Shown piece by piece: positions 36,644 to 46,039 of a DNA stretch of 64,000 nucleotides (positions within the stretch are counted from its first letter, which is position 1; each line of letters begins with the position of its first letter). A model generated the notes under the pieces. It had not been told where the DNA came from, searched no databases, and saw only the letters and a list, made by a program, of their open reading frames with translations. Origin of the DNA: an uncultured Alphaproteobacteria bacterium. Lineage in GTDB: Bacteria; Pseudomonadota; Alphaproteobacteria; Micropepsales; Micropepsaceae. Where the stretch lies: positions 1 to 64,000 of the forward strand of contig CAILUV010000098.1 in the NCBI GenBank assembly GCA_903837555.1, in the 5' to 3' direction. Position numbers and translations under genes: made by a program.

Positions 36644-36788
36644 GCGCAGCGGACGGCGACAGCCGGACCACCGCCATCGGGTCGCGTTCCTGACGAGAAA
36701 ATAAGCAAAATTTCCGCTCCTGCCGCCCGTTCACCCTGGGGCAGGATTTTATTTGGCGCAGAACGTCCGCATGCGCCATTATGGCGGC

Positions 36789-37448
36789 ATGATTTCCGTT
36801 GTGATCCCGACCGTCAATTCCGAACGCCTGCTGCCGCGCTGTTTCGACAGCCTGATCACCGCAGCCGTGCGCGGCGTGGTGCGCGAAGTGATCGTGGCCG
36901 ATGGCGGTTCCAGCGATGAAACCCTGACCATTGCCGATGGGGCCGGGGCCCACATTTTTCACTGCAGCAAAGTCCGCAGCCAACAGATGATCGAAGGTGC
37001 CGCCAGGGCCAAGAGCGACTGGCTTTTGTTCCTGCATCCGGGCTCCGCGCTCGAAGCGGGCTGGGAGGTTGAAGCGGAATCCTTCATCGACCAGGCCGTT
37101 ATGGAACGCCCGCGCGCTGCCTATTTCCGCTTTGCGCTGGAAGAGTTCGGCGGCGAGGCCCGCCGCGCCGAGGCCAAGGTGGCGCTGCGCACCGCGCTGT
37201 TCGCGCTGCCCTATGGCAATCAGGGGCTGCTTATCCCCAAGCGGCTGTACCAGAAGATCGGCGGCTATCGCGCGCTGGCGCAGATGGAAGATGCCGACAT
37301 CGTGCGGCGCATTGGCCGCAGGCGGTTGGTGGCATTGCGCTCCCGGGCGATCAATGTGCCGCGCGCGCCCAAGAACCGGCTGCGCGATTTTACGCTGACC
37401 TTGCTGCACGCGCTGCGCGTGCCCAGCCGCGTCGTCGCGAAACTCTAG
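36789..37448 (+). CDS. Glycosyltransferase family 2 protein (TIGR04283-like)
   Basis: A 219-residue GT-A fold protein. MISVVIPTVNSERLLPRCFDSL starts the nucleotide-sugar domain, VREVIVADGGSSDETLTIA carries the first conserved Asp, and WLLFLHPGSAL stands where many family members have a DxD motif (here HPG, so the metal-binding pair is altered). GNQGLLIPKRLYQKIGGYRAL is typical of the rSAM/selenodomain-associated transferase 2 group. ATG 36789 was selected. Its TAG overlaps the slt stop on the other strand (CTAG). Confidence 0.85.
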   Translation: MISVVIPTVNSERLLPRCFDSLITAAVRGVVREVIVADGGSSDETLTIADGAGAHIFHCSKVRSQQMIEGAARAKSDWLLFLHPGSALEAGWEVEAESFIDQAVMERPRAAYFRFALEEFGGEARRAEAKVALRTALFALPYGNQGLLIPKRLYQKIGGYRALAQMEDADIVRRIGRRRLVALRSRAINVPRAPKNRLRDFTLTLLHALRVPSRVVAKL

Positions 37449-39256
37449 CGATCTGAACTCAGGCGCAGGCCATTGGCGTTAACCGGCGGCGCTGCCGCGG
37501 CGGTCCGGGCCGGGCGATAGATCGGCCATTGGCCGCGCGCGGTTTCCTCCAGACTGACTGCGTCTTGGCCGAAGCGGCGGCGATAGAGCCAGTGATAGGC
37601 CATCAACCGCCGCACATAGGACCGCGTTTCCGCTACCGGAATGCTTTCCACGAACAGCAGGGGATCATTGCTCCCGGCTTTTGTGCTGCGCCAGCGGCTG
37701 ACCGAGCCGGGACCGGCATTGTAGGCGCCGCCCAGATGCAGCAGGTTGCCGTCCAGCTGGTCGAGCAAAATCTCGATATACTTCTGGCCCGCCGCCAGCG
37801 CGGTGGACGGATTGTTCAGGGTTTCGGGATCGCTCACGCCCAGCCGCTTGGCGGTGGCGGGCATGATCTGCATCAGTCCGCGCGCGCCCACCGGCGAGGT
37901 GGCCGAAACCTGGAAGCGGCTTTCGATACGGGCAAAGGCCAGCACCAGCGAGGAGTCGATGCGGTAGCCCCCATCGGGGCTATAGGGCGGCACCGGGAAC
38001 AGGCCGGTCAAAAGCAACCCGCGCGCCGCACTTTTCTCGCTGGCGCGCAATTCGACATTGGGCACGCCGATCCCACGCGCCAGCGCCGCCATGGCGGGAT
38101 CGAGGCGCTCGTTGTTGTCGACAAAGGCGCGGTTGAGTTCGGGCCCGACGAATTCGCTTTCGCCTACCTGCCACAGCGCCACGGCGCGGCGGGCGGCGGG
38201 CACCGCCATCAGGTCGCGGAAATCGCCTTCATTCAGGATGGCGTCGGCAAAACCGGTGTGGGTATCGATGCCCAACGCGCGTTCCGCGATCAGCCCGTAA
38301 AAGCTGGGCTGTTTGCCGGCGGCAAAGTTCAAGAGCGTGACGACCTTCAGCGCATCGCCCGACTGCATATGGGCGCGCGCCGCCCAGAAGGCGGCCTGGG
38401 CCCTGAGGCTGTTCTGGGCGGCGGGCGTTTCGGCCAGCTTTTCCAGGATGGTCACGGCATCGGCCCAGCGCTGCATGCGATAGGCGGCAAAGCCGGCATC
38501 CCACATCAGTTGCGGCACGCCCGCGTCCGATACAGAGGTGGCGATGCGATACGCATCGGCATCGCGGCCTTCGGCGCGGTAGGACGCGGCAACGCGGTGC
38601 GAGAGGATGGCGATGTCATAGGGCGTGGCCGTGGTGCGCACGCTTTCCAGCAAGCCTTCCGCTTCCTCGGGCTTGCCGGCGCGGATGGCGGTGAAGACCG
38701 AGGGCATGACGGCTTTTCCGACGTCGGATGTCGGTGTCGGTTCGGCAAGCTCCATGTCTTCATAGCCGCCGGTCCGGCTGCCCACGCCGCGCGGCGCCGG
38801 AATGTTCGTCACCACGGCAACCCTGATGCGCTTCTTGCCGCGCCGCACGGTCTGGGTGGAATTTGCCACTGCCACCCGATAGATGCGGTCGGCGATGGCG
38901 GTATCGCGATACTGTTCTAGCCACTCCACCGCGGTGGCGACCTTCACATTGGCGCGCGGCAGCGAAAGATAGGCGATGGCCTCGCCATAGCCGTTCAGAA
39001 CCGGGTCGCTGACCTGGGTCATCATCTGCCGCGCCCTGGTCAGTTCACCGGCGCGGGCGGCGGCCATGATCTGGCGGTACAGCGCGACATCCGAATCCGA
39101 CAGAATTTTTGGTGCAACGGAGGGTGACTGTGACAACTGCACGATGGTGGGCGGCGCGGTGCGTGCAGCCGGCACGGCGGGCTTGGCAACAGCCTCCAGC
39201 GTCAGCGCGGCGGAAAACAGCAAAACAACAGCAGCGCGCACGCACAAATCCTTCAA
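37445..39256 (-). CDS. Soluble lytic murein transglycosylase (Slt-like)
   Basis: A secreted peptidoglycan lyase of about 603 residues. The N-terminus is a signal peptide (VRAAVVLLFSAALTLEAVA). A long helical repeat domain follows, and the C-terminal SLT domain has the catalytic Glu in LAFARIESRFQVSATSPVGARGLMQIMP and GAYNAGPGSVSRW. No ATG is near the signal peptide; I chose TTG 39256 (AGGA about 11 bases upstream), with GTG 39241 as alternative. The ORF-track start at 39577 lies inside the udg gene in another frame and is rejected. Confidence 0.9.
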   Translation of the reverse strand: MKDLCVRAAVVLLFSAALTLEAVAKPAVPAARTAPPTIVQLSQSPSVAPKILSDSDVALYRQIMAAARAGELTRARQMMTQVSDPVLNGYGEAIAYLSLPRANVKVATAVEWLEQYRDTAIADRIYRVAVANSTQTVRRGKKRIRVAVVTNIPAPRGVGSRTGGYEDMELAEPTPTSDVGKAVMPSVFTAIRAGKPEEAEGLLESVRTTATPYDIAILSHRVAASYRAEGRDADAYRIATSVSDAGVPQLMWDAGFAAYRMQRWADAVTILEKLAETPAAQNSLRAQAAFWAARAHMQSGDALKVVTLLNFAAGKQPSFYGLIAERALGIDTHTGFADAILNEGDFRDLMAVPAARRAVALWQVGESEFVGPELNRAFVDNNERLDPAMAALARGIGVPNVELRASEKSAARGLLLTGLFPVPPYSPDGGYRIDSSLVLAFARIESRFQVSATSPVGARGLMQIMPATAKRLGVSDPETLNNPSTALAAGQKYIEILLDQLDGNLLHLGGAYNAGPGSVSRWRSTKAGSNDPLLFVESIPVAETRSYVRRLMAYHWLYRRRFGQDAVSLEETARGQWPIYRPARTAAAAPPVNANGLRLSSDR

Positions 39257-39273
39257 AGCAGCGAAAATCCTGA

Positions 39274-40098
39274 TTAGCCCGCGTCGCCGCTTGGGGCAAC
39301 CCGCGCCGGCAGATCGAGTGTCTTCATGCGGTCGCGCACCGCCTGCAAATCGCGCCAGGCCAGCTTCTTGTGCGCGGGCTGGCGCAGCAGGTAGGCGGGA
39401 TGCAGCGTCGGCATCAGCGGCACCATGGTATCGCCCACGCGATATTCCAGCCAGCGCCCGCGCAGCTTCATGATGCCGTCGCTGACGCCTGTGACGTGCC
39501 GCGCCGCCACCGCGCCCAGCAGGATGATGACGCCGGGCTGCGCCAGTTCGATATGGCGGCGCAGGAAGGGCAGGCATGCTGCGGCTTCTTCCGGCGTGGG
39601 GTCGCGATTGTCCGGCGGCCGCCAGTTGATGACGTTGGTGATGTACGCATTTTCCTTGCGGTCCAACCCTATGCTGGCCAGCATCTTGTCCAGCAATTGA
39701 CCGGCGCGGCCCACGAACGGCTTGCCGACCCGGTCCTCATCGCGGCCGGGCGCTTCCCCGATCAGCATTATGCGGCCTTCCGCTACGCCATCGGCGAACA
39801 CGGTGTTGGTGGCGGTGCGCTTCAGGGCGCAGCCGTCGAAAGCTTCCAGCGCAGTCTTGAGATCGGCCAGCGACTGGGCGGCTGCCGCAGCCGCCTGGGC
39901 GGTGCCGATCGCGTCACTATCAACCGGCAGGGCTGCTGGCGCGCGCGCAGGCGCGGTCCGCGGCGCGGCTGCTGGTTGCAGCGGCGTCACCTGCGCTTTG
40001 GCCGTCAGCCGGTTGACCGGTTGTTCCGCCACCGCTTCATCCGCGCCGGCTTCCACCAGCCAGTTCAGGGTGGATAAGCTATCGTTCATCGCCGGCAT
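39274..40098 (-). CDS. Uracil-DNA glycosylase, family 4-type
   Basis: A 274-residue enzyme that removes uracil from DNA. Motif 1 is GEAPGRDEDRVGKPFVGRAGQLLD (GEAPG is the family 4 form), NVINWRPPDNRDP follows, and motif 2 is MPTLHPAYLLRQP. An Ala/Pro-rich N-terminal extension of about 90 residues is common in alphaproteobacterial members. Cluster-binding cysteines are plausible at DGCALK and AAACLPF. Start is ATG 40098 or 40089. It is divergent from ETF-QO, 57 bases apart. Confidence 0.9.
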   Translation of the reverse strand: MPAMNDSLSTLNWLVEAGADEAVAEQPVNRLTAKAQVTPLQPAAAPRTAPARAPAALPVDSDAIGTAQAAAAAAQSLADLKTALEAFDGCALKRTATNTVFADGVAEGRIMLIGEAPGRDEDRVGKPFVGRAGQLLDKMLASIGLDRKENAYITNVINWRPPDNRDPTPEEAAACLPFLRRHIELAQPGVIILLGAVAARHVTGVSDGIMKLRGRWLEYRVGDTMVPLMPTLHPAYLLRQPAHKKLAWRDLQAVRDRMKTLDLPARVAPSGDAG

Positions 40099-40155
40099 CC
40101 TAGGCTTCCGGGACACGTCAATGCCAGTTAGAAAAGACAAACAACAAGGCGATTC

Positions 40156-41799
40156 ATGGCCGAAGCCCGGGAAAGCATGGAATATGACGTGGTCATCGTC
40201 GGCGGTGGCCCGGCGGGACTGGCGGCTGCGATCCGGCTGAAGCAGCTATCTGCCGATATCAGCGTCTGCGTGCTGGAAAAGGGTTCCGAGATCGGCGCCC
40301 ATATCCTGTCTGGCGCAGTGATCGATCCCAAAGCGCTGACAGAGCTGATCCCCGACTGGAAGGAAAAGGGCGCGCCGGTCGAGACTCCGGTCACCGATGA
40401 CCGTTTCTGCTTTTTCACCCAAAGCAGCGCGCTGACCATTCCGCATTTCCTGTTCCCGCCGCTGATGAGCAACCGCGGCAATTACATCACCAGCCTCAGC
40501 ACGCTGTGCAAATGGCTGGCGACGCAGGCCGAAGGTCTGGGCGTGGAAATTTATCCCGGTTTCCCGGCGCATGAACTGATCGTGGAAGACGGCGCCATCA
40601 AGGGCGTGATCACGGGCGATCTAGGCGTGGCGAAAGATGGCCGTCGCAAGGGCGGCTACACGCCCGGCATGGAACTGCGCGGCAAGTACACTTTCTTTGC
40701 CGAAGGGGCGCGCGGTTCGCTGTCCAAGCAGCTTTGCGGGCAGTTCGGTTTGCAGGATGAACGCGAGCCGCAGAAATTCGGCATCGGGCTGAAGGAATTG
40801 TGGGAGCTGCCTGCGGGCCAGCACAAGAAGGGGCTGGTTCTGCATGGCATGGGCTGGCCGCTGGACAGCGAAACCGGAGGCGGCCTGTTCATGTATCACT
40901 GGGGCGAAAATCTCTGCTCCGTCGGGCTTGTGGTGCATCTGAATTACAAGAATCCCTGGCTCGACCCGTTCGGGGAATTCCAGCGCGCCAAGACCCATCC
41001 AGCGATCGCCTCGGTGCTCAAGGGCGCCAAGCGCATCGGCTATGGCGCGCGCGCCATCACCGAGGGCGGTTATCAGTCGGTGCCGCAATTGTCGTTTCCC
41101 GGCGGCGCGCTGATCGGTTGCAGTGCCGGTTTTGTCAACCTGCCGCGCATCAAGGGCAGCCACAATGCGATGAAGACCGGCATGCTGGCGGCGGAAGCGG
41201 CTGCGGCGGCGCTTGCGGCGGGCAGGGCGAACGACCGCTTGCAGGCCTATGACGATGCCTATGCCAAAAGCTGGGTGGCGCACGACCTGCATCGGGTGCG
41301 CAACGCCAAGCCGCTCTGGTCGCGCTTCGGCACCCTGTTGGCCATGCCGCTGATCGGGCTGGACCTCTGGCTGAACCAGTTGTTCGGCGTGTCGCCCTTT
41401 GGAACGCTTGGTCATGGGCAGGCCGACTTCGCCACCCTGCGAAAGGCATCGGACAGCGCCAAAATCGATTATCCCAGGTCCGACGGAACTCTGACCTTCG
41501 ACCGGCTTTCTAGCGTCTTCATTTCCAATACCAATCACGAGGAAGACCAGCCGGTGCATCTGGTCCTGCGCGATCCCGCCATTCCCATTTCGGTCAATTT
41601 GCCCGAGTATGGCGAGCCGGCGCAGCGTTACTGCCCAGCGGGTGTATATGAAGTGGTGCAGGAGGCCGCCGGTCCCCGGTTCCAGATCAATGCCCAGAAC
41701 TGCGTGCATTGCAAAACCTGTGACATCAAGGACCCGTCGCAGAACATCACCTGGGTTACGCCCGAAGGCGGCGGCGGACCCAATTACGTGAACATGTAG
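40156..41799 (+). CDS. etfD: Electron transfer flavoprotein-ubiquinone oxidoreductase
   Basis: A 547-residue membrane-associated flavoprotein that passes electrons from ETF, reduced by acyl-CoA dehydrogenases, to ubiquinone. The N-terminal FAD motif is DVVIVGGGPAGLAAAIRLKQ; the C-terminal 4Fe-4S motif is NCVHCKTCDIKDPSQNITWVTPEGGGGP, diagnostic for ETF-QO. It implies fatty-acid or amino-acid beta-oxidation in this organism. A TPR lipoprotein starts 9 bases downstream. Confidence 0.97.
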   Translation: MAEARESMEYDVVIVGGGPAGLAAAIRLKQLSADISVCVLEKGSEIGAHILSGAVIDPKALTELIPDWKEKGAPVETPVTDDRFCFFTQSSALTIPHFLFPPLMSNRGNYITSLSTLCKWLATQAEGLGVEIYPGFPAHELIVEDGAIKGVITGDLGVAKDGRRKGGYTPGMELRGKYTFFAEGARGSLSKQLCGQFGLQDEREPQKFGIGLKELWELPAGQHKKGLVLHGMGWPLDSETGGGLFMYHWGENLCSVGLVVHLNYKNPWLDPFGEFQRAKTHPAIASVLKGAKRIGYGARAITEGGYQSVPQLSFPGGALIGCSAGFVNLPRIKGSHNAMKTGMLAAEAAAAALAAGRANDRLQAYDDAYAKSWVAHDLHRVRNAKPLWSRFGTLLAMPLIGLDLWLNQLFGVSPFGTLGHGQADFATLRKASDSAKIDYPRSDGTLTFDRLSSVFISNTNHEEDQPVHLVLRDPAIPISVNLPEYGEPAQRYCPAGVYEVVQEAAGPRFQINAQNCVHCKTCDIKDPSQNITWVTPEGGGGPNYVNM

Positions 41800-41808
41800 G
41801 AGTTGTTG

Positions 41809-43494
41809 TTGCGTCGTATCCTGCCTTTGTCTCTGGGTGCCCTGCTGCTGGCGGGCTGCGCCACCGTTCCTGAGGCGCCGGAGATCAGTGCAGAAAGCGA
41901 GCGCAACGCCAGAGCCTTCTCGACCTATCTGTCGGCGCGTTTCGCGGCATCGGAACATGACCTGCCGGAGGCGGCGCAGTATTACAGCCGGGCGCTGGCG
42001 AACGACCCTTCCAATTCCTCGCTTCTGGCGCTGACGTTTTTCTACACTTCCACCTCCGGCGATTTTGACAGCGCGGCCAAATATGCCCAGCAGGTGGTCG
42101 CGGCCACGCCGGACGATCGCGCCGCCCGGCTGTCACTGGCGGTCCAGTCTTTCAAGCGCAAGGATTACGCCAGCGTACGCCTGCATCTGTTGCAATCGGC
42201 GAAAGGGCCTTTCACGGTCCTGACCCTGTCTCTCTTCGATGCCTGGGCGGCGGCGGCCCTGCGCGACACATCCGGCATCGAGAAGAACCTGAAAGCGCTG
42301 ACCGAGCAGAAAGGCGCCGAGAATATGGCGGCGTTCCAAACTGCGCTGCTGCATGATTATATGGACCGGACCAAGGATGCGGAGGCGGCCTACAAAAAGG
42401 CGCTGAACTCCGCCGCGCCGCCGCCGCGGGTTCTGGAAGCCTATGGCCGCTTCCTGGAGCGTCATGGCCGCAGCGACGATGCAACCACGCTCTATCGCAG
42501 GTATCAGAACAATGGTGGTCTCGCCACGGTGGTCAGGCCGGGACTGGCGCGCATTGCAGCGGTGCAAAAGCCCGAAAGCCTGATCCGTATTCCCGCCGAT
42601 GGCGCGGCAGAGGCCTTGTTCGGGATTGCCGCCTCGCTCACCGACGCGCAAAGCGCCGACGTTTCCATCCTGTATCTGCGCATGGCGCTGTATCTGAGGC
42701 CCGATCTGTGGCTGGGCAATGTGCTGCTGGCGGATCGTCTGGAAAGCCTGCGCAAGCACGAGGCGGCGATCGCCATCTACCAGTCCATACCCAAGGAATC
42801 GCCTTACTATCGCATGGCGCAGGTGCAGGCGGCGCTGAACCAGCAGCGTCTGGGAAAAAGCGATGCGGCCATCGCCGAACTGCGCAAGCTGGTGACGGCG
42901 GACCCGGCGGACAGCGAAAGCTGGGTGGCGCTGGGCGACACTTATCGCGCGGGCGAGAAATATGCCGACGCCATCAGCGCCTATGACGCGGCAGAGAAGG
43001 CCATTGCCAAGCCGACGCGGCGCGACTGGCCTATGTTTTATGCCCGCGCGATGGCCAAGGAGCGGTTGAAGCGGCTGGACGATTCCGAAGCCGATATCGA
43101 ACTGGCGCTAAAATTGGCGCCCGAGCAACCGGAACTGCTGAACTATCTAGGCTATAGCTGGGTGGACCGGGGCCGCCGAATTCCCGAAGCGCTAACCATG
43201 CTGGAAAAGGCGCGCAAGCTGCGGCCCTATGATGGCTATATCGTCGACAGCGTCGGCTGGGCCTATTACCGGCTGGGCCGTTACGAAGATGCGGTGAAAA
43301 CGCTGACGGCGGCGGTGCTGTTGGTGCCAGGCGATCCCACTATCAACGATCACCTAGGCGACGCCATGTGGCGCTCCGGCAAGAAGATCGCCGCCCGCTT
43401 CCAGTGGAACCATGCCATCACCTTCAGCACCGACGCGGACGAAAAGGCCGTCATCGAGCGCAAGCTGAAGACCGGTCTGACCGAAAAGCCCTGA
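41809..43494 (+). CDS. TPR-repeat lipoprotein
   Basis: A protein of about 561 residues with a lipoprotein signal (MRRILPLSLGALLLAGC) and TPR units through its length, for example AAQYYSRALANDPSNSSLLAL and AEKYADAISAYD-like repeats, ending with WAYYRLGRYEDAVKTLTAAVLLVPGDP. The start region is TTG TTG TTG CGT; the third TTG (41809) is 6 bases after AGGAG and is preferred to the track start at 41803. Location between ETF-QO and ispE is conserved in alphaproteobacteria. Function unknown; probably an envelope scaffold. Confidence 0.85.
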   Translation: MRRILPLSLGALLLAGCATVPEAPEISAESERNARAFSTYLSARFAASEHDLPEAAQYYSRALANDPSNSSLLALTFFYTSTSGDFDSAAKYAQQVVAATPDDRAARLSLAVQSFKRKDYASVRLHLLQSAKGPFTVLTLSLFDAWAAAALRDTSGIEKNLKALTEQKGAENMAAFQTALLHDYMDRTKDAEAAYKKALNSAAPPPRVLEAYGRFLERHGRSDDATTLYRRYQNNGGLATVVRPGLARIAAVQKPESLIRIPADGAAEALFGIAASLTDAQSADVSILYLRMALYLRPDLWLGNVLLADRLESLRKHEAAIAIYQSIPKESPYYRMAQVQAALNQQRLGKSDAAIAELRKLVTADPADSESWVALGDTYRAGEKYADAISAYDAAEKAIAKPTRRDWPMFYARAMAKERLKRLDDSEADIELALKLAPEQPELLNYLGYSWVDRGRRIPEALTMLEKARKLRPYDGYIVDSVGWAYYRLGRYEDAVKTLTAAVLLVPGDPTINDHLGDAMWRSGKKIAARFQWNHAITFSTDADEKAVIERKLKTGLTEKP

Positions 43495-43495
43495 C

Positions 43496-44395
43496 GTGAT
43501 CCGCGAGCAAGCGCCGGCCAAGATAAACCTGTTCCTGCATGTCGGCGTCAAACGCGCCGACGACTTTCATCCGCTGCAAAGCCTGGCGGTGTTCACCGGC
43601 ATGGGCGACGAACTGTCTTTCGCGCCGTCCGATACGCTGTCGCTGATGATCAATGGACCCTTCGCCGCCGGGCTGGATGGCGAGGGCGACAATCTGGTTA
43701 CGCGGGCAGGCCGGGCGCTGGGCGACGGCGGTGCGGCCATCACGCTGACCAAACATTTGCCGGTCGCGTCCGGAATCGGCGGCGGTTCGGCCGATGCGGC
43801 GGCGGCGCTGCGCGGCCTCCGGAAATTGTGGAGCAATGCCGCCAGCGACGCGCGGCTGCACGAGATCGCCGCCACGCTGGGTTCGGACATTCCGGTGTGT
43901 GTCTCATCCCGCAGCGCTTTCATGGAAGGTCGCGGCGAGATTTTGCGCGCCGTCGGTGCCATGCCGCGCATCGCCATGCTGCTGGTCAATCCCAAGGTGG
44001 CAGTGCCGACCCGCGATGTGTTCGCGGCGCTTGAGACCCGAAGCGGCGTGGACATGGATCTGCCGCACCAGGGTTTTGGCGACACCGCTGACCTGCTGCG
44101 CTTTCTGGAAACCACCCGCAATGATCTGGAAGCGCCGGCGCGCAAAATCCAGCCCGTGATCGGTGATGTGCTGGACGGCATCGCCGCCTTGCCGGGGGCG
44201 CTGTTCACCCGCATGTCGGGCAGCGGCGCGACCTGTTTTGGCATCTTCGCCGATGACGATTGCTGTGCCCGCGCCGCCGAGCTTCTGCGCCAGTCTCATC
44301 CGGGCTGGTGGGTCGCGCCAACCTGGGTCTCAGAAACCGGCATCCGGCGTGTGGGCCAGGGGCAGGATATCGGCCCGTCGCCGGACGGCCTTTAA
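43496..44395 (+). CDS. ispE: 4-diphosphocytidyl-2-C-methyl-D-erythritol kinase
   Basis: A 299-residue GHMP kinase of the MEP isoprenoid pathway. APAKINLFLHVGVKRADDFHPL opens the substrate site, LPVASGIGGGSADAAAALRGL is the ATP loop, and FTRMSGSGATCFGIF is the third GHMP motif. The start is GTG, one base after the stop of the TPR gene, so the two are coupled. Its product pathway feeds the polyprenyl synthase encoded nearby on the opposite strand. Confidence 0.95.
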   Translation: MIREQAPAKINLFLHVGVKRADDFHPLQSLAVFTGMGDELSFAPSDTLSLMINGPFAAGLDGEGDNLVTRAGRALGDGGAAITLTKHLPVASGIGGGSADAAAALRGLRKLWSNAASDARLHEIAATLGSDIPVCVSSRSAFMEGRGEILRAVGAMPRIAMLLVNPKVAVPTRDVFAALETRSGVDMDLPHQGFGDTADLLRFLETTRNDLEAPARKIQPVIGDVLDGIAALPGALFTRMSGSGATCFGIFADDDCCARAAELLRQSHPGWWVAPTWVSETGIRRVGQGQDIGPSPDGL

Positions 44396-44452
44396 GACGA
44401 ATTTAACCTTGACCCCCAATCCTCGCGGCCAAACCTGCGAAGGAGTGCCGTC

Positions 44453-44731
44453 ATGGCCAAGGAACCCAAAGCCCCCGAAATCGTCTTCGTCGACAATCAA
44501 AACGCCCCCGACATCTATGCCACGGGCGCGACCGGCTTCTTCGTGTCCAACGGTGCGATTTCCATCACCCTGGAATCCATCCGCGCCAGCCATTCCGAAC
44601 CGCCGGGTCCGCTGTCGCGCGTGGTGGTCGGCCGCCTGGTGATGCCGATCAATGGCGCGCAGGGTCTGGCCATCGGCCTGTTCGACTTCCTGGAAAAGCA
44701 GGGCTTCAAGTACGACCGCACCGGCGGCTAG
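44453..44731 (+). CDS. Small conserved-looking protein of unknown function (DUF3467-like?)
   Basis: A 92-residue soluble protein preceded by AAGGAG. The sequence IYATGATGFFVSNGAISITLESIRASHSEPPGPLSRVVVGRLVMPINGAQGLAIGLFDFLE suggests a small beta-rich domain with a terminal helix. It faintly resembles DUF3467, but I cannot confirm that. Codon use is like its neighbours. Its stop overlaps that of ispB tail to tail (CTAG). Confidence 0.7.
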   Translation: MAKEPKAPEIVFVDNQNAPDIYATGATGFFVSNGAISITLESIRASHSEPPGPLSRVVVGRLVMPINGAQGLAIGLFDFLEKQGFKYDRTGG

Positions 44732-45747
44732 TAGGCCCTTTCCACACAGAAATCCGCGATGTCCGCCAGCGCATGGCGAATGTCGCTGTTCGGCATCACG
44801 CCCAGCGCGGTCTTGGCCGCGTCGGCATAGGTGCGGGCGCGGCGCATCGTCTCTTGTATTGACCCCGTCTGCTCGATCAGGGTGATGGCGCGGTCCAGAT
44901 CGCTTTCGGTCTGGTTGCCGGTCTCGATCACGCGCTTCCAGAACGGCTGGTCCGCTTCCCTGGAGCGGGCATAGGCCAGAATGATGGGCAGGGTCATCTT
45001 GGCTTCGCGAAAGTCGTCGCCCACGGTTTTGCCCATCAGCGCCTGACGGCCGGAATAATCCAGCGCATCGTCGACAAGCTGGAAGGCGATGCCGAGATTT
45101 TCGCCATAGTCGCGCATGCCCGCCACGAAGGCTTTGCCCTGGCCGGTGAGGAGGGCGCCCGAATGCGCGGCGGCGGCGAACAGGGCGGCCGTTTTGGCCG
45201 ACACCACGCTCAGATAATGATCCTCGGTCACCGCAAGGTTGTTCGACGACTTGAGCTGCATCACTTCGCCTTCGGCGATGATCGCCGACGCGCCGGCCAG
45301 AATGTCCAGCACCGCCATATTGTCGGTCTCGACCATCAACTGGAACGCGCGCGAAAACAGGAAGTCGCCCACCAGCACCGAAGGCTTGTTGCCCCACATC
45401 AGGTTGGCGGAAACCTTGCCGCGCCGAAGTGCGCTTTCATCGACCACATCGTCATGCAGCAGGGTGGCGGTGTGAATGAATTCCACCGCCGCCGCCAGCT
45501 TCACATGATGGTCGCCGGTGTAACCGCCGGCTTGCGCCGCTGCCAAAGTCAGCATCGGGCGCAGGCGCTTGCCGCCGGAATCGATCAGATGCTTGGCAAG
45601 GTCCGGGATCAGCGCGACGCCGGAGGTCATGCGGGCATGGATCAGCTTGTCGGTAGCCGCCATGTCGGCGACGACCAGCGCATGCAACCGCTCCACCGGC
45701 GAGATGTCGCCAGACCTGGCAGTCTTGAGAGTATCCTGCCCACCCAT
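44728..45747 (-). CDS. ispB: Polyprenyl diphosphate synthase (octaprenyl-type, IspB family)
   Basis: A 339-residue trans-prenyltransferase that makes the isoprenoid tail of ubiquinone. First aspartate-rich motif LLHDDVVDES, with GGKRLRPML before it; second motif LVDDALDYSG. Chain length (C40-C50) cannot be read reliably. ATG 45747 (MGGQDTLK) was chosen because the ORF-track extension has no family similarity. It is divergent from the DUF2007 gene. Confidence 0.94.
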   Translation of the reverse strand: MGGQDTLKTARSGDISPVERLHALVVADMAATDKLIHARMTSGVALIPDLAKHLIDSGGKRLRPMLTLAAAQAGGYTGDHHVKLAAAVEFIHTATLLHDDVVDESALRRGKVSANLMWGNKPSVLVGDFLFSRAFQLMVETDNMAVLDILAGASAIIAEGEVMQLKSSNNLAVTEDHYLSVVSAKTAALFAAAAHSGALLTGQGKAFVAGMRDYGENLGIAFQLVDDALDYSGRQALMGKTVGDDFREAKMTLPIILAYARSREADQPFWKRVIETGNQTESDLDRAITLIEQTGSIQETMRRARTYADAAKTALGVMPNSDIRHALADIADFCVERAY

Positions 45748-45823
45748 GGCCGGGAGACTACCGGATCCGTTCGGGGCGGGGCAAGGGCGACAAAATGGCG
45801 TGTTTTCGCTATAAACCGTCGAT

Positions 45824-46039
45824 ATGCGCGCCGTTCTCAAATCCACCGATCCGGTGGTGATCAGCTATGCGTCGGACATCCTGTCACAGGAGGGCATCGA
45901 GTCGGTGGTGTTCGACACCCATGCCAGCGTGATGGACGGCAGCATGGGCTTCCTGCCGCGTCGGCTGATGGTGCTGGATGAGGATTTCGCCCGCGCCGAA
46001 GCCTTGCTGCGTGAAGCGGTGCCGGACGCGATGCCGTGA
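45824..46039 (+). CDS. DUF2007 domain protein
   Basis: A 71-residue protein (MRAVLKSTDPVVISYASDILSQEGIESVVFDTH ... RRLMVLDEDFARAEALLRE) matching DUF2007, a small ferredoxin-like ACT-related fold of unknown role. It overlaps the following methyltransferase start by 4 bases (GTGA). This pair next to the polyprenyl synthase is typical of alphaproteobacteria. Confidence 0.85.
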   Translation: MRAVLKSTDPVVISYASDILSQEGIESVVFDTHASVMDGSMGFLPRRLMVLDEDFARAEALLREAVPDAMP

